NCBI GenBank assembly: GCA_014773175.1
Contig: VXCM01002146.1
Span: 516 to 64,515 of the forward strand
Reading direction: 5' to 3'
Length of the DNA stretch: 64,000 nucleotides
Source: Lucifuga dentata
Lineage: Eukaryota > Chordata > Actinopteri > Ophidiiformes > Bythitidae
The notes under the pieces were generated by a model. The model was given only the letters and a program-made list of their open reading frames with translations. It was not told where the DNA came from and made no database searches. Below, piece after piece: positions 10,767 through 20,040 of this stretch (its first letter is position 1; every line of letters begins with the position of its first letter). A program made the translations under genes and the position numbers.

Positions 10767-11355
10767 GGCTGGTTAGACTTCTCAGGACTGTGTGGGTGTG
10801 CATAGATTGCATTTAATTGATGTTTCTGAATTAAAAGGACATTAATGACCTTCAGTAAGCCTTCATTCAGCTCAATAGCTGAAAACCCTTGTGTAGAGCT
10901 TCAACATAAGATGAGTGTAAGTCTTTATCTAAATAGTGCAAGATATTTACATCAACAAAATTAGACTTGAGGCGAATCTTAAGACATTGTTTGTTGGCTC
11001 AAATGCTCACAAAAGCTCACTTCCTTCATTCTTCTCACACAACAAGACAACAGAAATACAGTTGCCTGCTGTCAGTGGAACATTTAAAGGTCAGTCTTCA
11101 ACACCCACCAAGACGACGCCCTGAATGCAGTGAGTGCAGTTTTATATCGCTCTACTACACTTGGTTTTCCAGAGCTGATATAAGTTAAATAATAAGAAAA
11201 AGGTACAATTTCAATTAAGGGATTCTTTTATAGGCTGTAAACAGTAAAAAATTAAGATAGCCCATGATATCTATATTGTTCAGATTTAATGTAAGAATAA
11301 TTTTAAAATGATAATTGTAATGAAAGTTTCATTTATATGTTTTCATAGAGAAATT

Positions 11356-11410
11356 ATGATGTTCATCTGTATGATCATCACAGCTCTGACACAAGCATCT
11401 CTGGCAAAAG
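11356..11410 (+). CDS. CD2/SLAM-like gene exon 1 (signal peptide)
   Basis: It encodes MMFICMIITALTQASLAK plus one nucleotide and ends at AAAAG|GTATGT. The hydrophobic stretch followed by small residues (ASLA) fits a signal peptide. Two adjacent ATG codons could serve as start; the first is used here. Confidence 0.75.
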
Positions 11411-13794
11411 GTATGTTTCACATCTATAGAGTATTGTGCATAGACCATAATTTAGTAATTTAGTAAATATGTACTGATGTAATACTAACTCATTCTAAAT
11501 AAATAAATAATGATAATATCTACATTTGCAGATGATAAATGTTCTTAGTTACTATGTCAGTTAATAAATAATCGGAACCCTTATGAGAATTTAATGTGAA
11601 TGATGTCATTAATTTCATTCAATAATTATAATTTATTAGCATAAACACAGAAATTAGAAAAACTGTTGAATTGTTTATTTGAAAGTATCACTTTGAGTAG
11701 TGTTAAGGCAATAGTAAATGAAAATCTATTAACTTATAATGAAAAGTGCTCGCTTTACATGTCATGTGTTGTAGATGGAAATTGTATGAATGATATGTAA
11801 ATGCATTGTACTAATTACTTTAAATTGTATTTCATAAATATTGTATATTGAGTACTTTAATGAGTACTACTATTTTTCTTTCAGGATCTTTGTCATGCCA
11901 TTTTTCAGAATCTTCTGGAGCTCAGCCATGTTTTGGAATTGTGGGGAAGCCGCTGTTTTTTCATCTGCCCACTAAAGCAAACACAGAAATAAAGTTAAAG
12001 AAGGATAACAAGTATATTCTTTTAAAAATACTCAATAATCAGCTCTCAGCACTGGATGAAAACTATAAAAATCAGTCAGAATTCTCAAATGGAACATTCA
12101 AGCTATTTAATGCGATGAAGAGAGACTCAGGACATTATCTGTTGGAAATATTTGAATCTACTAGAGGTACATTATTGCAGAAAGTCACCATGAAACTGGA
12201 CGTACAAGGTATGGCAACTTTTTATGTGTAATGTTTTATTTTAAAGAAAAAAAATAACAATATGTATATATATATATATCCTCTGAAGCTTAACAGAAAT
12301 TGATATAATGAACCAAGTAGATCAACAAAATTGTTTTAAAAAGAAGGAAATTTGTAAGTCCAGAACTTAGCCTGGATGGAAATTTTGTGTGTTCTAGTTT
12401 ACAGAGCTGACAATGGAATTGATAATACTTTATGTATTTATGTGTCTATATGTTTGCGCTCCAGCTGCAATTTCCAAACCAGCTGTGACTCAGACGTGTG
12501 TGTCACCAGAACAGATGGAGCTCAGCTGTTCCTCACAGGGAGAAGGAGTGGAGTTCACTCTGAGTTTGGATAATAACTTATTGATGCACACCAAAGCTCG
12601 CGGTGTCCACAACGACACACCAAACACAGTCAGAATCAACGTCCATGCTCAACTGACTGGAAACTTCATGTGTAATGTTCAGAACAACTTCAGCAGAGAG
12701 CAAACAGTCATTCACCTGACAAGCTGTCAAGGTAAACAAAAGAGGATCAAATACTTGTTTGCTTCCTTTGCTTAAAGTCACTATTCTCCACCACTAGTGC
12801 ACATTTTTTTTAAAGTAAATATATTTGTTCCAATTATCATACAAAAATATTTACTTTGGTGATTTTTCTTTGTTTTCCAGCTTCCATTTGTCATTTTGCT
12901 CTTACAACTGTGGTTGTCATAGCCAGTGCTATCGCTCTCCTCCTTTTGGCTTTGTGCTTTGGTATCAACCATCTATATAAGATACATAAGATAAAAAGGT
13001 CCCAGTCTGTTAATGAAGGTAAGAAGAAGATGTTCTCCTTCATCTCCTCTTTCCTTAAAAAGAGGAATAACCAATATTAAATCTAAGTCTTCATTTAAAA
13101 TCAGATTTTTGCTTTTACAATGCAAGTGAAGTATATAGAAATAAATACACATGTGCACTTGATGTTCCTTTTATTTTGTAGCATAATTATTGCACAGAAA
13201 AAAGTGAGGCAACAATGGGATGCTTACCTAAAAAAGAACAAGAATTAACACTTTTTTTTTCTCCAAAATTTAGCATTGTATGAGTAGCTTGAAACCATTA
13301 TTTTGCCTAATATTTACCAAATTCTTAAAGAAAAAAAAAGAATTATACATTTCTTAAAATTATAAAATTCTTGTTTATTTAGCAATAGGTTTTTTTGTCA
13401 TTTTTTTTTTAAACTCTGGCTGTCAATAGTTTCATATTAAATTAAAACATTTGTCAAACTAAGGCTACATTTTCATACAATCTATTGGGTTTTCAAAAAT
13501 GAGCTGAGCTCAGTGAGAAAGCTGAGCTTTCTGAGCTCAGCCTGGAATGTCTAATACTGAGTGAAAAAATGTTTTAGCACAATGAATGTGCTTTAATAAA
13601 GTTTAGTTTTTAACTATATCTGGTCTATGTATGTGTGTAGAAATGGTTTATGTATGTTTTCATTGTTTCCAGGTAACGCTGAAGATGATATTGTCTACTC
13701 AGGTAACACTGAAGATGATATTGTCTACACAGATGTTAAATATATGAAGATCAGCAAGAAAATCAGAAACAGCTCAACTCAAAATGCAGCATAA
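11356..13794 (+). CDS. CD2/SLAM-family Ig-like receptor with ITIM-like tail, complete five-exon gene
   Basis: Exons 11356-11410, 11885-12208, 12465-12731, 12881-13018 and 13673-13794 all have GT-AG borders, and every intron is phase 1, as is usual for Ig-domain genes. The product is 301 residues: signal peptide (1 to about 17), V-like domain without the canonical disulfide (about 19-126), C2-like domain (about 127-215), membrane segment (about 221-244) and a 57-residue tail. In domain 2 four cysteines (TQTC, LSC, FMCN, LTSC) and the N-F-S after FMCN match the two-disulfide second domain of the CD2/SLAM/CD48 family. NQS, NGT, NDT and NFS are possible glycosylation sites. Tail tyrosines 280 (IVYTDV) and 285 (VKYMKI) fit ITIMs; none fits the SLAM switch motif TxYxx(V/I). 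In this family such proteins act in adhesion and signalling between leukocytes. The ligand is unknown and the exact orthologue cannot be named. The nearest gene, slc22a, starts about 7.2 kb away on the other strand. Confidence 0.85.
11885..12208 (+). CDS. CD2/SLAM-like gene exon 2 (V-like domain)
   Basis: This 324-nt exon encodes the membrane-distal domain. The order GKPLFFHLP, a lysine-rich C strand, then DSGHYLLEI near the F strand fits an Ig V fold of the CD2 type, in which DSGxYxL replaces the usual DxGxYxC. The NQS and NGT sites precede it. The donor is CAAG|GTATGG. Confidence 0.85.
12465..12731 (+). CDS. CD2/SLAM-like gene exon 3 (C2-like domain)
   Basis: This 267-nt exon follows CTCCAG and ends TCAAG|GTAAAC. 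Cysteines at TQTC, ELSC, FMCN and LTSC give the two-disulfide pattern of SLAM-family second domains. GNFMCNVQNNFSREQT corresponds to the family pattern YxCxVxNxVS. This domain is the best family evidence. Confidence 0.88.
12881..13018 (+). CDS. CD2/SLAM-like gene exon 4 (membrane segment)
   Basis: This 138-nt exon starts after TTTTCCAG and ends GAAG|GTAAGA. It encodes about 24 hydrophobic residues rich in V, A and L, then a basic stop-transfer stretch (YKIHKIKR). Read-through into the intron would give a short lysine-rich tail stopping at 13080. Confidence 0.85.
13673..13794 (+). CDS. CD2/SLAM-like gene exon 5 (cytoplasmic tail with tandem tyrosine units)
   Basis: The exon starts after GTTTCCAG and stops at TAA 13792-13794. 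A 30-bp unit is repeated (13672-13701 and 13702-13731, 28 of 30 identical), giving GNAEDDIVYS and GNTEDDIVYT. The second copy runs into DVKYMKI, creating two overlapping ITIM-like motifs. Each copy is preceded by AG, so the acceptor is duplicated too. Confidence 0.82.
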
Positions 13795-14141
13795 TATTAA
13801 TGATGAGCCAGCGTTTGCCTGAACCCTCGCCTTACTGATGACTTAATATGTAACCCTAGCAAATATGCTCAGTGATTACAGATTGAATTTGTGCTTTGGA
13901 CAGAAAAAGTAATAATTATAAATTATAAAATATAAATTTAAAAATATAAATATAAATTATAAAATAATACTTGCAGTCATTATGAATCTTGTTAAGTGTT
14001 ATCGTGGATGATAAAATCTGAGTTTCAGATGGGTGCCGCTGTTCGCTAAGTCAGAATATAAGTAGAAAATGTTTTTTGTGGCCCTCTAGCAGTTTAAGAC
14101 TAAATCATTTGCTAGAATCATTTACTGGTCTCTGTCTGCAT

Positions 14142-14176
14142 ATGAGAGAGAGAGAGAGAGAGAGAGAAAAAAAAAG
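14142..14176. repeat. (GA)n microsatellite with A-run
   Basis: About 12 GA units followed by A-rich sequence, in the 3' flank of the CD2/SLAM-like gene. Confidence 0.9.
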
Positions 14177-14372
14177 AAAAAGGTCTTAGATAAACTATAC
14201 ATAGTGTTAGACAGAATACTGCAGCTGTTGTCTTGTAGATAAAGTAATTTCAATTTTAAAATTAAGTATTACTAATTTTTTTTTAACATTTGTACAATTG
14301 CTTCGCATAGAAAACTGCTTTTATTTATGCTTTTAATTTCAGTGATTTGCTTATCAGTGATTGGATTATTTT

Positions 14373-14378
14373 AATAAA
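14373..14378 (+). promoter_or_regulatory. Possible polyadenylation signal of the CD2/SLAM-like gene
   Basis: AATAAA about 580 nt after the stop codon, followed by a GT-containing stretch (AAGGTTGTGTTTCC). It is plausible, but AATAAA is common in AT-rich DNA. Confidence 0.3.
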
Positions 14379-14425
14379 TATATTTCAGAAGACTAAGGTT
14401 GTGTTTCCTGTTTGGCTTCTTCCAT

Positions 14426-14431
<6 letters not shown>

Positions 14432-14482
<51 letters not shown>

Positions 14483-14535
14483 AAGAAGAAGAAGAAGAAG
14501 AAGAAGAAGATGATGATGATGATGATGATGATGAT
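14432..14535. repeat. Compound (GA)n-(GAA)n-(GAT)n microsatellite
   Basis: Three repeat types follow each other without spacers: GA to about 14478, GAA to about 14508, GAT to about 14535. Confidence 0.95.
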
Positions 14536-15309
14536 AAAGCTGTTTTAAGGTTTCTGTGCAACTCAGAAACAGGAGAGTCTTTTATGTTATGCTGGACTTT
14601 GAATCACTGTTACTAACTGGTCGGTGATTTAAAATTTAAAAAGCGTAGCTCTTGGGTGACACCTGAAGGATCTACATTATAACTGAATACTTGTATGTAA
14701 AGTATGTACTCTGTAGTTTTATAAAAGTGAAAGGAAGTTTTAAGACTCTGTTAACTCGTAGTTAACATAAATAATTAATATTTGCAGATGTTCCATAATA
14801 CCTCCAGCTATGTTAGCACCTATGCCCTACAACCTTAATTTCAAATGCTGTGAGATATGAAGGACCCTACAGTTTCATACAACTCCATTTTTTTTTCCAA
14901 ACTCATCCTTGCAAAATAATTAAAAAGAGAACAGAATTAGAATGACCTGAACTTCCTGTCAGGAATTACAGCTCTTCAGCAGCAGAGCACAAAGCTTGTA
15001 CTTAATGTAGTATACTGATTAGCAAGCACAGATTGTGTTCTTGATTAAATATTGACCACAAGATGGAGCCAAAAGTCATCAGATGGACCTACATAATAGT
15101 ATTAAATGAACTATTATTTAACTGTTTGACTGTCCACTTTAAAATGAGAACCTGGTCTAGAAAATGATTAAACTATTTCCACAGTCAGTTTTTTTTTCCA
15201 GACTCAGATATTTTTCATGTTTGCCTCACAATTCCACTTAATGGTGCCAAAATGTTAGATGCCACTGCTGCCATGAACTTTGTAAACCCAACTTGACTAA
15301 TTGCACGTT

Positions 15310-15344
15310 AAAAAAAAAAAAAAAAANAAAAAAAAAAAAAAAAA
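15310..15344. repeat. Poly-A with an ambiguous base
   Basis: About 35 A with N at 15327. Confidence 0.9.
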
Positions 15345-16223
15345 TGAAATTGTAAAACACATTGGTAGAAGGGAAGAATTCAGAAATCTTGAGGAAAAAA
15401 AAAAAGGAAAAACATTCAGAACTTCCGCACCTCAAATGAAATCAAATATGACTTGTGGTTAATGTTTTAAAAACTTTTCTAAGGCCATTAAAAGTTGACA
15501 TTTTTGAGACGCGAGGATATAATTTGCTGCTCTGTTGTGTCCATTTCTGTTTTATGAAAGGACCTTTTGAAGTTTTCCATGCTCCATATCCACATTTAAT
15601 GCAAATTTTGACAGTCCCATTTTTTGGTGAGCAACACAACATTAATGTCGCCAAAAAAATGAAGACAGATCATTGTAATTTTAAGTTAACTTTCCTAGAC
15701 TAAAGGTTTGTATTGTTGGTGGAGTTCATTTTCCAAGTGTCACCTTTTAGGAAGAAGAAGTAAGTGAGGAGAGGAGGAAGAGGATGAAGGAGGTTTGGCA
15801 GCGTGGTGATGGTGAACTGTCACAACCACTCAGCCTCACTTCATCAGTTACTCCTCTCACTATTTACTGCAAACCGCTTCCTTTCACTCTTCCTCAGCTT
15901 TGCTCTGAGCCTTAAACATCTTTACACTGTTTATCCAGGGTTTTTTTTTTTACCTCTCTTCTCCAAATGTATTTTTAATTATTTATGCTTAATATATTTT
16001 GAATGTTAATGTCCTTTATGTAAGTACAAAGTAAAAGCCCATTTTGCACAATTACATCAGCAGTATATGCTTATATCTGAATTTACCTTGTGAATGTTCA
16101 TAAAGTTTTGACATTTACTGTATAAACAGCAGCCTCAAAGGTTTTGAATAAAATAAAAACCATACATCTACATATGATATCTCACCACCTTCATTACTTC
16201 CCTCTATCTCTCAGTTTTCTTTC

Positions 16224-16256
16224 TTTCTTGCTCTCCATTTCATGGAGAGCAAGAAA
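16224..16256. repeat. Perfect 15-bp hairpin, followed by a second imperfect inverted repeat
   Basis: TTTCTTGCTCTCCAT at 16224-16238 pairs with 16242-16256 across three bases. Directly after, 16263-16299 holds a second foldback (CCCCTTGA and GAGATG against CATCTCAAGGGG). Confidence 0.85.
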
Positions 16257-17492
16257 CTGGACCCCCTTGAAAACGAGATGCTGCATCTCAAGGGGCTTAT
16301 CCCAATAAGGGGAACTCTCTGAATGATGGTTGATGGTTGTTTGGCTTCATAGAGGGATTCCTACTGTACACTACTATCTTCACTCCATCATCAGTCTTTC
16401 CATTATATTGTATATGACCACCCTCAGCCGTTTCAGAGACTATACACTACGGTCATATGGAATAACGCTTACTACGAATTTTTCTGCCAGTCTTCTCTCT
16501 CAGTTTTAATGGGGTGACTAAAGGAGAAAGAAGGAGGGTTTCCCCTGTCTGCTTGACGCTCTGTCTTTCAGAACATGTGGCCTGGGAATAATTGGGTTAC
16601 AACTGCAACAGTCCAATGATTGGCCCTGATTTGGAGAGTGACTCCATTTGCTTTTGTCTGCCTGCCCGCTGCTGCCACAGCTGCTGCTTTAATATTCATT
16701 CTGGCTCAGGATTTTACTGTACCAGCCTGGCAGACAGCTGGATAAGAAAGTGGAATATAATTCAAGCATTAATATATGAAGCCACATTCAGTGTGCGGGC
16801 CCAGAGAAATACCACTAAGAATTTAAGTCCACATAAAGGAAAATCGTTGAAATTTAGAGGATGTTGGAATTTTTGTTCACTTTTTGGCCTCTATGGAACA
16901 AAGTAACACCCCTTGTCCCAATTGCATAAATCTAATAGCATAAAAAGAAGAGCTAAAATAAGGTTTCTGCAGACTACTTCTGCATTAATTGTATTATTTA
17001 AGTAATTATTTTATTGTTTCTATTTTTTATTGTTAATATAATACTACAGAGCATCTTCTCATGAGTTCTCTGTAATGAGCTGGATGAGAGCCTTTATAAT
17101 TGAAACCTCTCCCTCACACAGCTGATTTCAATGAGAGGTCAATGAAATCAGCTGAAGCCACTGATTACATTTAGGAGTGTCAAATGTTTCCAAGAAAGGG
17201 GGAAAAAAAAAAAAAAAAAAAAATCTTAAATCTTAATCATAAAACTTAAAAAGGGCAACTTAGTTATTCATAAAGATCTGTAATCAAAACACTTTAAGAC
17301 AAATAATTTAGATTCATTATAAAAAGACAACTTAGTTTAAACAATGACTTTAAAAAAAATGACATTACAGAGAGGTAGTATAAATTACATCGATATAATA
17401 ACACTGTAGTTTTAAAATATAGCATTTCCTCATCCATATCTCTGAAAAAGAGGGCTTGTAAGGCAAACATCCAACACTGAAACTTCCTTTCA

Positions 17493-18098
17493 TTAAAGGA
17501 CCATACCAACCATTTTGCATGTTTGAGCCTAATATATTCAATTTTAATACGTTACTGACAATCATTTTCCAAAGCATACGACTGGAACAGCGAGTTCCCA
17601 CCTTCCAGACCGCCATTGGTTTCAGTTCATACTGGTTCGCTATTAAAATCAACTTGTTGATACTTGAAATGTTCTTGGGATAGGTAATCCATCATCGTGA
17701 ACTAGACATATATTCAAGATTTTGTTTTGTTTTTTTGTTTTTTTTTTTGTTTTTTTTTTTCAAGTTTTTGTAATTTTAGCATTTAAGCACAATAAAAAGC
17801 ATGGAGTGAATGTATGTCTCCACTGAGGAATATAGTCCCAAAAGAAGACCTGTCTTTATCAAAAAATTTTAATGACTATGACTTCATAATGCAGCATAAC
17901 TATTAGCAGGTGAAACATCAATTTTTAAGGTGGGTGTACTACTTGAATTTGATTTTGAAAGATTAAGAGAGTTTGCAAAATGTCAGGAAAGCTGAAATGT
18001 GTTTTTATCTGTTGGGAAATGGTTGTCAGCAATGTTACATGTATAAAAATTGAATATATTAGGCTAAAACATGCAAAATGGGTGGTATGGTCCTTTAA
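17493..18098. mobile_element. MITE with long inverted repeats and TTAA ends
   Basis: The first 75 or so bases (starting TTAAAGGACCATACCA at 17493) recur inverted at about 18010-18098, ending TGGTATGGTCCTTTAA. The outermost TTAA could be the target duplication of a piggyBac- or Kolobok-type element, or part of the repeat. The element is 606 bp, AT-rich and non-coding. A T-rich tract lies at 17720-17760. Confidence 0.65.
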
Positions 18099-19896
18099 GT
18101 ATATCAGCCAAATCAATACCTTGTTTGGGAGTTTTACTTTTTTTAGTAAAACTTTTTTTTACTTTTTTTTTAAGGATTGTTGTCTGACTTACATTTTCCC
18201 TGAATAAACGTCTTCATTGCAGGACAAGTGTGTGGAACCTTTTTTTTCTTCAAGTCAGCAAGAAAAATGTACTTTACCATTTTGTACTAAAAGTGACAGC
18301 CAGCTTCAAATTTAAGCTTCAAATCCCAAAAAGCTAGAAAAATGCTTTTTCCCAAGGTTTTATTGCTTTCATCTTAACACTAACACCTTTCAGCTGTAGG
18401 TAGCTCCTTCTTTTCTATTCTGCATTTCATTCAGGAGAAACATTGTTAATTATTTTTGAATGCATATTGATATTTTTATATATACTGTACTTTTTACCTG
18501 GTGTATTTTTTTTCACAGATCTCCCTTAACACAGCAATGACATTCAGCCAGCAGAGGTGTATCTTTGGAAAAACAGGTATTTGTAAGATCTAAAAAATAA
18601 GAGAGTAGGCTAATGTATCTGTAAAATCTGGTAAGTATGATATCACAATGGTGAAATAAATTTTAATCATAAAACAAAAAGATCCATCATCTAATTTTTT
18701 TTCTGTCTGCATATGTAGTTGTGGTATATGCCAAGATTGGCATAACCATTTTGCAAAAGATCCATCATCTAATGTATAACCCAAACTCACACTCATTTGA
18801 AGTGATGTTTATTTGGTTTGTTTGCTTATGGCAATAATGCAGATGCATCAAAATAAAAAAGAAACAGAACAATAATTAACAAAAGTTCTCAGATTAAAAT
18901 GGAAACATAATACAGTTTTCTGTTGGTAGAAAATTCTGCAACTGTTGGACTCACGAATATATCTAAAGTTCAAACCGCAGATTGTTTGTGAACACTGTAA
19001 GAAACAAATAAAATTCTATATGGAATACATACACACACACACACAAAAATAACTTTTTGTTAGTGATTTCTTGGTGAACTAATGTTTTCCAGACTTGTAC
19101 ATGGCAAAATCAGTGAATAATGAAAAGAATGGATATTCTCTCTCTACCAAGCTGAGAAAAAAAGTTAACTTGTTCACAGCATATTTTCTGGTTCCTGTTT
19201 TTCAAACAATACTGAGTGAACTTGTTGTTAACCTTCCTTCAGGGACAAAGCAGATTTAGCAGGGTTGTCCCTGTTGTTTTGTTTTCATGGAAAGCTCTCA
19301 ACAATCCCTCTCTCCTGATTGGAGGATCTCACATTAATGACATCAGAGGTCAAAGTTCAACAATAGATTCTTTCTGCACACCTCTCTTGCAAGAATGTGT
19401 GCTTCATGAGCCAAGGTTGCTGCAAAAGTTTTCCTCAAAACAACCTCCTCCTCCTCCTCTTTTCCAGTTGGAACACAGTAGCCATGGAGTGTCTGTCTCC
19501 TCAGCTGTAAGGGAGATAAAAGAGGGTCAAGGTCCAAGGACGTTGTATAAATGTGGCATTATTGGCTGGAATGAGGCGACAGTAGAGCACTTTGTCCCAG
19601 GGTCACTCAGACAATGAAGGCACTTATCTCAAAAACAAACGCTGCTTGACACACCCAAAATAAGAGCCACTAAGAAAGGGAAATGCCTGTATGTCAATAC
19701 TCAACGATGAAAACACCAATGGTGGAAATTTGTTTCAGTAAAACAGTGAGAAAATACTTAATTATAAGTAAAAGTCCAGCATTTTATCAAAAATCTGAAG
19801 CAAAACTGAAGAAAAGTAAATTGGAGTTTGATTGTCAAATGAAACCCCTTGTCCTCTATTTTGTGGCATTTTCATGTTTTCAGATCAGTTGAAGAA

Positions 19897-20040
19897 GCAA
19901 AGCAGAGAAAGAAAGAAATAAGGAACGAAAAAGGAAAAGCAATTAGGAAAGAAGAAAAGACAAAAAGGGAAAGATAAAAAAGAAACAAAAGAAGGACAAA
20001 AGGAAAAAAAAGAAGTTAGGAAGGAAGAAAACAAGGAGAC
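19897..20040. repeat. Polypurine tract
   Basis: About 145 bases composed almost only of A and G on the plus strand (GAAA, GGAAA and AAGAA words), without a fixed period. Confidence 0.8.

Noticed and set aside
19216..19617. 133-codon open frame on the plus strand
   Set aside because: No recognisable family, no flanking exons, and composition like surrounding non-coding DNA.
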